This document shows, piece after piece, positions 16,553-26,196 of a stretch of 64,000 bases of DNA. Below the pieces are notes generated by a model, which was given only the letters and a program-made list of their open reading frames with translations, was not told the DNA's origin and made no database searches. Each line of letters begins with the position of its first letter. The first letter of the stretch is position 1. A program made the translations under genes and the position numbers. Origin of the DNA: Nitrobacter sp963807355 (GTDB lineage Bacteria > Pseudomonadota > Alphaproteobacteria > Rhizobiales > Xanthobacteraceae). The stretch lies in NCBI GenBank assembly GCA_963807355.1, contig CAWEBX010000028.1, positions 9,850 to 73,849 of the forward strand. The letters are read 5' to 3'.

Positions 16553-17218
16553 ATGCCCAACGCAGCCTCGGCCGCGAACGCTTCCGCCATGCCTGATTTC
16601 GGAGCAACGCTTCGCAAGCTCTGGCCGCGCGGCAATAGCAGAATTGCCGGGCTGGTCGAGACCATCACGGCAACGGCACCGGCCGTATTCGATGAATACG
16701 AGATCACCACGCCGCTGCTGATTGCCCATGTCATGGCCCAGATCAGCCATGAATGCGGGGCCGGGACTGCTGTGATCGAGAACCTGAATTATTCGGCGGG
16801 CCGAATGACCCAGGTTTGGCCGTCGCGGTTTCCGAACGCGTCCAGCGCCGCGCCTTACGCGCATAATCCGCGTGCGCTCGCCAACAAAGTCTACAACGGC
16901 CGCATGGGCAATCGCGCGGGCTCCGACGACGGCTGGAATTTTCGCGGCCGAGGCGCCGTTCAAACAACAGGAAGGGACGGCTATCGGCGACTAGCAGCGA
17001 CGACCGGCCTTGATGTCGTGACGCATCCCGACCTGGTGAACGATCCGGCGCGCTTTCTGAAATGCGGAGTTGCAGATTTCGTCAATTGCGGATGCCTTCC
17101 GTTCGCTCAAAAAGACGACGTGCGCGGTGTCACAAAGCGGCTGAACGGCGGTTACGTCGGGCTGCGAGATCGCGAGGCGTGGCTTTCGAGATGGAAGCGT
17201 AGCCTCGGAATTCATTAA
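16553..17218 (+). CDS. GH19 chitinase-like endolysin
   Basis: AAGGA lies eight bases before ATG 16553, preferred to the upstream in-frame ATG at 16517. The 221-residue protein has the glycoside hydrolase 19 lysozyme-like pattern: LIAHVMAQISHECG with the catalytic-type Glu, NYSAGRMTQVWPSRF, NKVYNGRMGN and GWNFRGRGAVQTTGRDGY. It would cut peptidoglycan in phage lysis. It starts the lysis cassette with the three genes that follow and appears intact. Confidence 0.8.
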   Translation: MPNAASAANASAMPDFGATLRKLWPRGNSRIAGLVETITATAPAVFDEYEITTPLLIAHVMAQISHECGAGTAVIENLNYSAGRMTQVWPSRFPNASSAAPYAHNPRALANKVYNGRMGNRAGSDDGWNFRGRGAVQTTGRDGYRRLAATTGLDVVTHPDLVNDPARFLKCGVADFVNCGCLPFAQKDDVRGVTKRLNGGYVGLRDREAWLSRWKRSLGIH

Positions 17219-17233
17219 AGGGAAGAATTTTTC

Positions 17234-17593
17234 ATGCTCTCTCAAATCGTTGGGCCGGTGGATTTCAATTCCGCCGCCGTGCTTTGCGTTGCCTTCATCT
17301 GCCTTTCCGTCGTTGCGACATCGCTCGTGGTCAAGCAGCGCAGTCGTCTGCTTCTCGATCAGGAATTCGACCTGGCAAAGATCCGACTCCAGAACGAGGA
17401 CGAAGCCAGCAAGCGGCAGACCGACGCCAAGCGAGACTACGAGCTGGCCAGAATGGCGAGCGAGCGCGAAATCGAGTTCAAGCGCATCGATTCCAATCTG
17501 ATTACTTCGCACGCGCGGGTCGCGAGTGAACAGAACGACCGCGGCGCGACGGTCTCGCGCAATCCTCAAAACATCACTGGAGACAACACATGA
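17234..17593 (+). CDS. Membrane-anchored coiled-coil protein of the lysis cassette
   Basis: One N-terminal membrane helix (about residues 13-35) is followed by a long charged helix (DLAKIRLQNEDEASKRQTDA and on), then a polar tail. This topology is like an i-spanin or a phage membrane protein, but no family is recognised. Its stop overlaps the next start (ATGA), so the two are coupled. Confidence 0.5.
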   Translation: MLSQIVGPVDFNSAAVLCVAFICLSVVATSLVVKQRSRLLLDQEFDLAKIRLQNEDEASKRQTDAKRDYELARMASEREIEFKRIDSNLITSHARVASEQNDRGATVSRNPQNITGDNT

Positions 17594-17829
17594 CATCGGA
17601 TTCGGTGTGGCAGATCGTGCGCTACCTGCTGATCGCGGCGGGAAGCTTCGCTACCGGAAAGGGATGGGTCACCGCTGACCAGGTGACCGGCATCATCGGC
17701 GCGATCGGTACGCTCTTTACGGTGGCATGGGGGCTTTACGTCAAGGCCGACACCGGGAGGGTCCGCTCGGCCACCGCTGCGCGTCCCGACGTGCCGACCG
17801 TCAGCGGCGCGACCGGTGCCGTCAAGTAA
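17590..17829 (+). CDS. Holin-like two-pass membrane protein
   Basis: The 79-residue product has two membrane segments (about residues 8-24 and 30-52) separated by a short turn (GKGWVTADQ) and a polar C-terminus. The pattern resembles the Pam3 gp28-type holins of alphaproteobacterial phages. Position after the endolysin supports a role in membrane permeabilisation during lysis. Confidence 0.6.
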   Translation: MTSDSVWQIVRYLLIAAGSFATGKGWVTADQVTGIIGAIGTLFTVAWGLYVKADTGRVRSATAARPDVPTVSGATGAVK

Positions 17830-17849
17830 TCCAGACAACAGGAGCTTTC

Positions 17850-18241
17850 ATGCGAAAACTTGTCGCCACGATAGCGGTCGTTTCCGGTCTGGCGCTGGCA
17901 GGTTGCCAGACCGTCGCGCTGCCGTCGCTGAATCTGAACACCGCCGTTTCGCTCAATACGGTGTACGGCATCGAGAACGCCTTTGGCGTCGCGGTGAATG
18001 CCGCCAATGCCTATAAGGCACTGCCGCTTTGCCGGACAGGAACCGAGCCGGGGGTGGCCAACATCTGTGCCAAACGTTCGGTGATCAAAAGTTGCAATCG
18101 GCGATGCGCAAGGCGCGCCTCGCCGTGAACAATCTGGTCGCGTTGCAGAAGGCCTATCCGTCCGTCGACATCACCAACGCACTAGCGGCGGCGCGGTCGG
18201 CGCTGATCGTCGTCCAGCAAATCCTCTTATCAGGAGCATAG
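17850..18241 (+). pseudogene. Phage lipoprotein, frameshifted
   Basis: The start encodes a lipoprotein signal with lipobox LALAGC (residues 16-21). The first frame is coherent to about 18085 (GVANICAKRSV). The natural continuation KLQSAMRKARLAVNNLVALQ to LLSGA is in the +1 frame and ends at 18241, four bases before the next gene. A single-base change joins them. It could be an o-spanin-like lipoprotein by position, but this is only a guess. Confidence 0.6.
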
Positions 18242-18244
18242 CGC

Positions 18245-18496
18245 ATGGTCACCGCAGCAGAAGTGACAGCCGGCCTTGCGGCCGCTGAAGCCATCGTCAG
18301 CGCCATCGTCAAGATCGCCCCCGCGATCGAGCAAGGCGTGGTCTCCTCGATCCCCTACGTTCAGGCCATCGCCGGCCTGATACGCGGCAGCAATGCAACC
18401 GCCGAAGAGATCGATGCGGTGCTGGCCCGGATCAACGTCGAGGCCGACGTGTTCCTGAATCCGCTGCCGCCTGATGATGGCTCGACCACGACGTGA
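18245..18496 (+). CDS. Hypothetical phage protein, last gene of the prophage cluster
   Basis: The 83-residue product is hydrophobic and alanine-rich in its first half (GLAAAEAIVSAIVKIAPAI), with an acidic C-terminus ending in a Thr run. It is probably a small structural or lysis accessory. The two-component genes of the core genome begin 137 bases downstream, so this marks the right boundary of the prophage. Confidence 0.55.
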   Translation: MVTAAEVTAGLAAAEAIVSAIVKIAPAIEQGVVSSIPYVQAIAGLIRGSNATAEEIDAVLARINVEADVFLNPLPPDDGSTTT

Positions 18497-18632
18497 CCTG
18501 GTAGGTCGGCTGGGCGGCCAGCGCAGGCGTGCCCGCCCCCGGGCGGAAAAAAGGCGTAAGCGGGTTCTTGCTGTTCATTTGCCATTCACGCGGTGACGGT
18601 CCATCTTGACGGGAGGAATCGAGGAGTCCGCT

Positions 18633-19304
18633 TTGCGCCTTCTCGTCGTCGAAGACGATCCCGATCTCAATCGCCAGCTTACGACCGCGCTGACCGACGC
18701 CGGCTACGTGGTCGATCGCGCGTTTGACGGCGAGGAGGGACATTTCCTTGGCGACAGCGAGCCTTATGACGCGGTGGTGCTGGACATCGGCCTGCCGAAG
18801 ATGGACGGCATTTCCGTGCTGGAGGCTTGGCGACGCGGGGGGCGGACCATGCCCGTCCTGATTCTCACCGCGCGAGACCGCTGGAGCGACAAGGTTCAGG
18901 GATTCGACGCCGGCGCCGACGATTATGTCGCGAAACCGTTCCATCTGGAGGAAATCCTGGCACGGATGCGGGCGCTGCTGCGACGGAGCACAGGACACGC
19001 CCAGTCCGAACTGACCTGCGGGCCGGTGACGTTGGATACCCGCACGGGCCGCGTCAGCGTCGGCGGCAATCCGGTCAAGATGACGTCGCATGAATACCGG
19101 CTGTTGGCCTACCTCATGCACCACACCGGTCGGGTGGTGTCGCGCACCGAGCTGGTCGAACACCTTTACGATCAGGATTTCGATCGGGACTCCAACACCA
19201 TCGAAGTTTTTGTCGGCCGCATCCGCAAAAAGCTGGACGTCGATATCATCCAGACGGTGCGCGGACTCGGCTATCTGCTCACGCCGCCGGCAAATGCGCG
19301 CTAG
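18633..19304 (+). CDS. feuP: OmpR-family response regulator, FeuP-like
   Basis: The 223-residue protein has a receiver domain (LRLLVVEDDPDL, phospho-acceptor Asp in VVLDIGLPKMDG, Lys in YVAKPF) and a winged-helix DNA-binding domain ending in RGLGYLLTPP. A TTG start at 18633 is chosen: GAGGAG lies seven bases upstream, and it places the first strand of the receiver at the N-terminus. It overlaps the sensor gene start. By family it resembles FeuP/PhoP-type regulators of rhizobia, linked to iron uptake and osmotic adaptation. The name is by resemblance. Confidence 0.75.
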   Translation: MRLLVVEDDPDLNRQLTTALTDAGYVVDRAFDGEEGHFLGDSEPYDAVVLDIGLPKMDGISVLEAWRRGGRTMPVLILTARDRWSDKVQGFDAGADDYVAKPFHLEEILARMRALLRRSTGHAQSELTCGPVTLDTRTGRVSVGGNPVKMTSHEYRLLAYLMHHTGRVVSRTELVEHLYDQDFDRDSNTIEVFVGRIRKKLDVDIIQTVRGLGYLLTPPANAR

Positions 19305-20694
19305 GCAGTTTCCGGGCGTCCGTTCCAATTCGCTGGCTACGCGGCTGTTTCTCTCCGCGACCGCGTGGGTTGTGGTCGTTCTGCTCATCACCGGCGTGGT
19401 GCTGTCGTCGGTCTATCGCTCAGCGTCCGAGCGTGCCTTCGACCGTCGCCTCAACCTCTATCTTCGCACCCTGATTGCCGAAGTGACGGCGCCTGACGAG
19501 CCTGCCGATCATCAGTTCCAGTCGCTCGGCGAGCCGCTGTTCGATCTGCCGTTATCCGGCTGGTACTGGGAAATTGACCGCAGCGATCCGGACAAGAAAA
19601 AGGAAACCCGCGCGTCACGCTCGCTATGGGACAATAAGCTGCCGAAGCTGGAGGATCAGGGGATTGAGCTTTCCTTATCCGGAGTCCGCGTCGGATATGT
19701 CGACGGGCCAGAAGGGCAAACCCTGCGCATGGTGGAGCGGCCGGTCGATCTTGGCGCCGACGGCAAGTTCCGTGTCGCTGTGGCCGGAGACGCCAGCGAA
19801 ATTTTCGATGAATCGCGGACTTTCGATTATTATCTCGGCGGCACATTTGCCGCGCTCACGATCGGACTGCTTTTCACCACGATCTTTCAGGTGCGGTTTG
19901 GTCTTGCGCCGCTGAAACGCATCTCAGATGCGATCGCCGACATCCGGTCCGGCCGCGCGGAACGACTGGAGGGTGAATTCCCCGTCGAAATCGCGCCGCT
20001 CGCCCGCGAGACCAATGCGCTGATCGATGCCAACCGAGACATCGTCGAGCGTGCCCGCACCCACGTCGGTAACCTCGCACACGCGGTCAAGACACCGCTT
20101 TCGGTTATCATCAACGAGGCCAGCGCGCATGAGCGCGATCCGTTCGCCGCGAAAATGCTCGAACAGGCCGAGATGATGCGCAATCAGGTCGCTCATCATC
20201 TGGAACGAGCCCGTATGGCTGCGCGGCTCACCGTCGTTGGAACGGTGACCGATGTCGCGCCCGTCGTCGAGGCGCTGCGCCGGACCATGGAAAAGATTCA
20301 CCGCGACCGCTATGTCGCCATCGATGTCGACGTCAGTCCGGCGGCGAAGTTTTGCGGGGAGCGCCAGGATCTCGAGGAGATGGTTGGCAATCTCGTGGAC
20401 AATGCCTGCAAGTGGGCGCATTCGCGGGCGTTCATCAACGTCTCGGTCCGTCCGTCTTCCGGAGCGGAACCCGCGATGTTGCAGATTATTGTCGACGATA
20501 ACGGTCAGGGACTGTCGGATGCCGAGCGAATGCAAGCTTCGCAGCGCGGGCGCCGTCTTGACGAGACCAAGCCAGGTTCCGGATTGGGTTTGTCGATCGT
20601 CACCGATCTGGCGGCTCTCTATGGCGGTCGCCTGACACTGGATACGGCGCCTATCGGCGGATTGCGCGCCGAACTCTTGCTGCCGGCGGTTTGA
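19294..20694 (+). CDS. feuQ: Sensor histidine kinase, FeuQ-like
   Basis: ATG 19294 overlaps the regulator's stop, so the two are coupled. The 466-residue protein has membrane helices at about residues 15-35 and 180-200 flanking a periplasmic sensor domain, then a HAMP-like region. The His box is atypical for the big HisKA class (GNLAHAVKTPLSVI), with His in the LAHAVKTP motif as in the PhoQ/FeuQ group. The ATP-binding region has NLVDNACKWA and GSGLGLSIVTDLA. It would phosphorylate the upstream regulator. Confidence 0.75.
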   Translation: MRARQFPGVRSNSLATRLFLSATAWVVVVLLITGVVLSSVYRSASERAFDRRLNLYLRTLIAEVTAPDEPADHQFQSLGEPLFDLPLSGWYWEIDRSDPDKKKETRASRSLWDNKLPKLEDQGIELSLSGVRVGYVDGPEGQTLRMVERPVDLGADGKFRVAVAGDASEIFDESRTFDYYLGGTFAALTIGLLFTTIFQVRFGLAPLKRISDAIADIRSGRAERLEGEFPVEIAPLARETNALIDANRDIVERARTHVGNLAHAVKTPLSVIINEASAHERDPFAAKMLEQAEMMRNQVAHHLERARMAARLTVVGTVTDVAPVVEALRRTMEKIHRDRYVAIDVDVSPAAKFCGERQDLEEMVGNLVDNACKWAHSRAFINVSVRPSSGAEPAMLQIIVDDNGQGLSDAERMQASQRGRRLDETKPGSGLGLSIVTDLAALYGGRLTLDTAPIGGLRAELLLPAV

Positions 20695-20796
20695 GTTCCC
20701 GTTTCGCTGGCCTCCATGCCGATTCCATACTGCGCGCAGAACCACTTGCCGGAATGCCGACGGGAACTGGGGCGCGATCGGAAGGCCCGCGAGTTT

Positions 20797-20890
20797 AAAT
20801 CAAATCAAAGCTTTGCTGATTTGTGTTCGAGTCTCGAACGAGCCCTTTCGCTTCCGATGGAATCGGAGCGGGATTGTGATTTGATTTGAG
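20797..20890. repeat. Nested inverted-repeat element in a 337-base gene-free gap
   Basis: AAATCAAATCA (20798-20808) pairs with TGATTTGATTT (20877-20887). Inside lie a perfect palindrome GTTCGAG-T-CTCGAAC (20825-20839) and an imperfect one around CGCTTCCGAT/AATCGGAGCG. Transcribed, it would fold into a long branched hairpin. The rest of the 20695-21031 gap shows no gene. It resembles the short palindromic elements scattered in Bradyrhizobium-group genomes. Confidence 0.55.
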
Positions 20891-21031
20891 GTATTTTCTT
20901 CACGCGAACCGGTATCCCGTTGTCTCGAAAGTCCTCTGGCCTTCTGCAACGCATCCTTAAGACCGTCTCTGATATGACACGCTACGGGCTTTCCGGTGCC
21001 CGCGCGATCGTTCGCGCGAAGATGTGCGTGC

Positions 21032-22423
21032 ATGGACCAGACCTCGATTGAACGGCTGAAGGACTATCTCGCGCAGCTTCCGCCGAAATCGCAGGCGTTG
21101 CTTATGCGAGAGTTCGAGCGCGCGGCGGAGCGCGGCGAAGACGCCGCGGTCGCCAACCTTGTACTCGATCAGCTGCGCCGGATCGTCCGCAGATCGGGTG
21201 ACGGCGAGCAGCGGAGTGAAGACCCGGCTCAACATCTGTTCCGTCATCTGAATCCGTTTCTTGTGGAGGACGGCGTCGTGTTACGCCCCGGGCAGATCCG
21301 GCGCACCTCGCTCATGCCGGTCTGGCAGTGGCTGGCGCGCGAGGGTGCACCGGCTGCCGCGCGCGCGTTCGAGGCTGCGTTGGCGACTTAGATTGGATCG
21401 ACATCCGATATCGAGGCGGCCGCGCGGACTTTTCAGCTGGCCGCGGCAGCCGCGATCCAGCGGACCCTCACGGATCGTTCCGATATGGATCGCCAGCGCG
21501 CACTTGGTCGCATCGGAGCCCCCAGCGTCGTTGAAGATCTGGCCGCAATCGGAGCGGTTCTGAACGCGCGCGATGCCCTCGACACCCTGAATAGCCGGCT
21601 GCCGAGTTTTCTGCACATCTTCGGCGAGTCGCAGATCGCCTCCGTGATGACGGCGCTCAATGTTCCTTCCCTGCAAACGCCGCTGGCCTTGCCGTTTGCA
21701 TTGTCGCTGGTGATGCAGCGATTGTCCGCATCGTGGCAGATCATCCGCCTGGCGGTCCGGGTAGCGGGTTCGGACGACGAGATACGAGTGGCGGCGACGC
21801 CTTATGGCGTGGCGGTCAAGATGGCGCTCGACAATCTGTCGCAGACGTCCGCAGGCTTGCGGACCGATATCCGGCGCGGCCGGTTCGAGAATGTCTCCCA
21901 ACACTTGAAGACCTTGCATGATGGCGTTCGCGGGCTGCGGACCGAACTCGATATCCGCGCCGATTCAAACTGGGGCCGTCAGCTCGCGGCGATCAGGGTC
22001 AATATTTCCGAGGTTCTGCAGTCGGAAATCGAGGGCGTCTCCGGCCGCGTGCGGCGTCTGCTGCGTCAGCGGCCTGACAAGGACATTCCATCCGGTGCGC
22101 AGCTCGACCCGATCGAGGTCGAGGAAACCGCCGCGTTGATCGATTTCGTAGCGGTGTGCCGGAACTACGCCAGCGAACTGGCTATCAACGAAGTCACGAT
22201 GCGGACCTATTCGGATTTGCAGCATTACGTCGAGCGGACCGCCGAAACCGTGGTCGAATCGCTTCGCAACGGTGATGAGCGTGTCCGCGCGTTCCGCCAG
22301 CAGCAGGTCAAGGTGGTGATCCGCTTCTGCGAGGTTCTGTTTGGTCAAGACTATTCGTCGCTAATGAGCCGGGCGGCAGACCAAGCGCTCACGGTCGAAC
22401 GCAAATCATCGCGGGTGGGGTGA
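21032..22423 (+). pseudogene. Conserved hypothetical protein interrupted by an in-frame amber codon
   Basis: From ATG 21032 the frame reads DQTSIERLKDYLAQLPPKSQ and continues to TAG at 21389-21391 (codon 120). It then goes on in the same frame without another stop to 22423. Both halves have consistent, protein-like composition: long helices with many Arg/Leu heptads, SRLPSFLHIFGESQIASVMT, EETAALIDFVAVCRNYASEL. The simplest reading is one 463-codon gene with a nonsense mutation, or suppression or sequencing error. Genes of this kind sit just upstream of the ccm operon in related genomes as I recall; function unknown. The frame segment 21485-22423 could still be translated alone. Confidence 0.65.
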
Positions 22424-22585
22424 GCAGGCAGGGGCGTTTCTAAATAAACTCCATCAAATCATGCGGTTGTGGATGTTTGCCGCCGATTGTGCCGCAATTG
22501 TCAATTGCGTCCTTTTCCCAGTCGTGATGTAACCCGGCCATCGGATCGGCCGTTTCCGTCGCCGGTCCACCGGAACCCTGATGAG

Positions 22586-23690
22586 ATGACGTTGTGGTTT
22601 GTGTTCGCGCTGATGACCGCCGGAGCGGCTTTTGCGGTGCTGTGGCCCCTCGGCCGGTCGAGCAAGCGGCGAACCTCGGGTGGCAGCGAGACCACAGTTT
22701 ACCGCGACCAGCTGGCAGAGGTCGGACGTGATGCCGCCGCGGGCCTGATCGGCGAGCCAGAGGCGGCTGCGGCGCGAGTCGAGATCGGACGGTGGCTCCT
22801 GGAGGCGGCTGATGCGGAAAGCCATCAGCCCCAAGAGTTCGAAACTCTGGCTGCGTCGTGCGGTGGCGGTCGTAGCGCTGGCCGGGATACCGTTGCTGGC
22901 GTTCGTGATCTACCTTCCCTTGGGATCGCCCCAACTGCCCGATTTCCCCCTTGCGGCGCGCATTCAAACGGCCGATTCATCGCAATCCCTCGACAACCTC
23001 GTGGCGCAGGTCGAATCGCACCTGGAAAAGAATCCCGCTGACGGCCGGGGCTGGACCGTTTTGGCGCCGGTGCTCGCGAAACTCGGTCGCTTCGATGAGG
23101 CAGCGCGCGCCTATCGCAACGTGATCACGTATGAGGGCGAAACCGCGCAACGCCGCGCCGAACTCGGCGCAGCGATGACTGGGGCCGCCAATGGCATCGT
23201 CACTGCCGACGCGAAAAACGAGTTCGAGCGAGCGGTCGCGCTGAATCCCCAGGAGGTGAAGGCGCGCTTTTTCCTCGGAATGGCCGCGGAGCAGGACGGC
23301 CGCACGACCGACGCGGTCAAGATATGGAAGGCCCTGTTGGCCGATGCGCCTGGGGATGCGCAGTGGCGTGCGACCGTACAGGAGGCGCTGGCGCAGGTCG
23401 GGGACGGCGCGCCTCGTCCGACGGACGAAGCGGTGGCCGCGGCGAACGACATGAATGAAGCGGATCGCACCGCAATGATTCACAGGATGGTCGACCGGCT
23501 TGCTGCGCGCCTGAAGCAGGACAGCAACGATGTTGAAGGATGGTTGCGGCTGGCCCGCGCCTATATGGTGCTCAATGAGCCGGAGAAGTCGCGCGCCGTG
23601 CGCGATGACGCGCGCCGCGCGCTCGGGCAGAATGAAGCAGGTTTGCGCCAGCTCAACGAAGGGTTCAAGGCGCTCGGGATAGATGGATGA
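22586..23690 (+). pseudogene. ccmI: Cytochrome c maturation protein CcmI (CycH), split by a frameshift
   Basis: The first frame (TLWFVFALMTAGAAFAVLWP, then VYRDQLAEVGRDAAAGLI) is the CcmI-1 membrane region, and runs on without meaning to 23041. The second frame opens at ATG 22812 with the second membrane helix and the TPR-containing CcmI-2 region (NPADGRGWTVLAPVLAKLGR, EGWLRLARAYMVLN) and ends at 23690. They meet near 22812-22818, one base out of register. A GGAGG lies six bases before ATG 22812, so two separate proteins could be made. CcmI chaperones apocytochrome c to the haem ligase. The gene heads the ccmIEFH operon. Confidence 0.75.
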
Positions 23691-23721
23691 TCGAGGTATT
23701 TGCTTTGCGCGCAGGTGAAAC

Positions 23722-24210
23722 ATGACTCGCAAGCAGCGGCGCTTGACGATGATCGGCGGATCGCTCGTGGTGCTCGGTATCGCAGCCGCGCTGGTGCTGA
23801 ATGCACTGCGCGACTCCATTGTGTTTTTTTCGACGCCGATGATGGTGTCGGAGAAACACATTCAGCCGGGGCAACGCTTCCGGCTGGGCGGACTGGTGCA
23901 GACTGGCTCGTTGGTCCGCGGTGACAATCTCGCAGTGACATTCCAGGTGTCTGACGGAAGCGCGACTCTCCCGGTGACCTACAAGGGCATTCTACCCGAT
24001 CTGTTCCGCGAAGGGCAGGGTGTGGTCGCCGAGGGGGCGCTCGATAGGTCGGGTGTGTTCCAGGCCGACACCGTGCTGGCTAAGCACGACGAGACCTACA
24101 TGCCGAAGGAGGTCGCTGATGCCTTGAAGAAGCAGGGGCATTGGAAGGACGATTATGGCGCGCAGGCCGGAGCTGTTGAGGCCTCGGGCAAGCCGGAGGT
24201 GTCGCAATGA
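23722..24210 (+). CDS. ccmE: Haem chaperone CcmE (CycJ)
   Basis: The 162-residue protein has an N-terminal membrane anchor (residues 8-28) and the CcmE beta-barrel: FFSTPMMVSEKHIQPGQRFR, RLGGLVQTGS, and LAKHDETYMP, which carries the His that binds haem covalently and the Tyr that ligates it. It shuttles haem from CcmC to CcmF on the periplasmic side. The stop overlaps the ccmF start (ATGA). Confidence 0.93.
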   Translation: MTRKQRRLTMIGGSLVVLGIAAALVLNALRDSIVFFSTPMMVSEKHIQPGQRFRLGGLVQTGSLVRGDNLAVTFQVSDGSATLPVTYKGILPDLFREGQGVVAEGALDRSGVFQADTVLAKHDETYMPKEVADALKKQGHWKDDYGAQAGAVEASGKPEVSQ

Positions 24211-26189
24211 TCGCCGAGGTCGGACATTACGCGCTGGTGCTGGCGCTCGGGCTCGCCTTGATCCAATCCGTGGTTCCGATTATCGGTGCGAGACTGCACG
24301 ACGGCGCGTTGATGAACGTGGCGCGCTCGACCGCGCTTGCGCAATTGCTGTTTGTCGCTGGTTCGTTTTTTGCGCTGGCGACACTGTACGTCGTTTCCGA
24401 TTTCTCGGTCGTCAATGTCTTCCAGAATTCCCATTCGCTGAAGCCTTTGATCTACAAGATCACCGGCGTCTGGGGCAATCACGAAGGCTCCATGCTTTTG
24501 TGGGTGACGATCCTCGCGCTGTTCGGCGGACTGGTCGCCGCGTTCGGCAATAATCTCCCGCTGACGCTGCGCGCCCATGTGCTGGCGGTGCAGGGCTGGA
24601 TTGCGACCGCGTTCTACCTGTTCATCCTGTTGACATCGAACCCGTTCATGCGGATCGCCAACCCGCCGATGGAAGGCCGCGATCTCAATCCGGTGTTGCA
24701 GGATATCGGGCTCGCGGTGCATCCGCCGATGCTGTATCTCGGCTATGTCGGATTCTCCATCGCGTTTTCCTTCGCCGTCGCCGCCCTGATCGAAGGCCGC
24801 ATCGATGCAGCCTGGGCGCGTTGGGTGCGGCCATGGACGCTGGTGGCGTGGATTTTCCTTACCCTCGGGATCGCGATGGGGTCGTACTGGGCCTACTACG
24901 AACTTGGCTGGGGCGGCTGGTGGTTCTGGGATCCGGTCGAGAACGCCTCGCTCATGCCGTGGCTGGCGGGTACGGCGCTGCTGCATTCTTCGGTGGTGAT
25001 GGAAAAGCGCAACGCGCTCCGGGTATGGACCATCCTGCTCGCGATCCTGACCTTCTCGCTATCGCTGCTCGGCACCTTCCTGGTGCGCTCGGGCGTGCTG
25101 ACGTCGGTCCACGCCTTCGCCACCGACCCGACGCGCGGCGTCTTCATCTTGCTGATCCTCTGCACCTTCATCGGCGGCAGCCTGACCCTGTACGTCTGGC
25201 GTGCCTCCGCGTTGAAGCAGGGCGGACTGTTCGCGCCGATCTCGCGCGAGGGTGCGCTCGTGCTCAACAACCTGTTCCTGACCACCGCCTGCGCCACGGT
25301 TTTCATCGGCACGCTATATCCGCTTGCGCTCGAGGTCATCACCGGCAACAGGATTTCGGTCGGCGCGCCGTTCTTCAACCTGACGTTCGCACCCTTGTTC
25401 GTTCCGCTCCTGATCGCGGTGCCGTTCGGGCCGCTGCTGGCGTGGAAGCGGGGTGATCTGCTCGGCGCTTCGCAACGGCTGGTCGCCGCCGGCGTCGGCA
25501 GCGTGATCGCAGTGGCCGTGCTGTTGGCGTGGACACGGGGCGGCAGTACATTTGCGCCGCTGGCGATCGGGCTGGCGGTGTTCGTGATTCTCGGGGCCCT
25601 TTGCGATCTCGCCGAGCGCATCAACCTGTTCCGTGCGTCGCTGGCGGTGTCCTTGCGCCGGGCGAAGGGGCTGCCGCGCTCGGCCTGGGGTACGGTCTTC
25701 GCCCACGCCGGCCTCGGAGTGGCCTTGATCGGCATCGTTTGCGAAACCACCTGGAACACTGAATACATCGCTTCGATGAAGACGAACGATGTGGCGCAGG
25801 TCGGTGGCTACAGTCTGACGTTCGAGGGTACGACGCAGCAGCAGCGATCCAACTATCGTGAACAGATCGCGCACTTCACCGTCAGTCGAGACGGCCAGCC
25901 GATCGCGGTGATGACGCCGTCGAAGCGTAACTTCACGACGCGCCCGGCTTCGACTACGGAAGCGTCGCTGCTGACGCGGGGCGTGAGCCAGCTCTACATC
26001 TCGCTCGGTGATGCCTCCGCCGATGGATCGATCGCGGTGCGCATCTACCACAAACCAATGGTGCTGTTGATCTGGTTTGGGCCGGTTCTGATGGCTTTTG
26101 GCGGCGTGCTATCGCTGTCAGACCGCCGTTTGCGGGTCGGGGCGCCGAAACCGGCGAAGTCTGGCCACGCCCTCCAGCCGGCGGAGTAA
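24207..26189 (+). CDS. ccmF: Haem lyase subunit CcmF (CycK)
   Basis: This 660-residue multi-spanning membrane protein has the tryptophan-rich WWD signature YYELGWGGWWFWDPVENASL (about residue 230), with conserved His-containing loops (VWGNHEGSMLLW, LAVHPPMLYLGYVG). It joins haem from CcmE to the CxxCH motif of apocytochromes together with CcmH and CcmI. Length and topology are normal, and no lesion is seen. Four-base overlap with ccmE; the gap to ccmH is seven bases. Confidence 0.95.
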   Translation: MIAEVGHYALVLALGLALIQSVVPIIGARLHDGALMNVARSTALAQLLFVAGSFFALATLYVVSDFSVVNVFQNSHSLKPLIYKITGVWGNHEGSMLLWVTILALFGGLVAAFGNNLPLTLRAHVLAVQGWIATAFYLFILLTSNPFMRIANPPMEGRDLNPVLQDIGLAVHPPMLYLGYVGFSIAFSFAVAALIEGRIDAAWARWVRPWTLVAWIFLTLGIAMGSYWAYYELGWGGWWFWDPVENASLMPWLAGTALLHSSVVMEKRNALRVWTILLAILTFSLSLLGTFLVRSGVLTSVHAFATDPTRGVFILLILCTFIGGSLTLYVWRASALKQGGLFAPISREGALVLNNLFLTTACATVFIGTLYPLALEVITGNRISVGAPFFNLTFAPLFVPLLIAVPFGPLLAWKRGDLLGASQRLVAAGVGSVIAVAVLLAWTRGGSTFAPLAIGLAVFVILGALCDLAERINLFRASLAVSLRRAKGLPRSAWGTVFAHAGLGVALIGIVCETTWNTEYIASMKTNDVAQVGGYSLTFEGTTQQQRSNYREQIAHFTVSRDGQPIAVMTPSKRNFTTRPASTTEASLLTRGVSQLYISLGDASADGSIAVRIYHKPMVLLIWFGPVLMAFGGVLSLSDRRLRVGAPKPAKSGHALQPAE

Positions 26190-26196
26190 GGCCGCC

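Noticed and set aside
24153..26051. Long minus-strand open frames opposite ccmE/ccmF (for example 24153-24986, 24896-25768, 25314-26051)
   Set aside because: They are antisense shadows of GC-rich coding sequence; the plus-strand proteins have clear family motifs.
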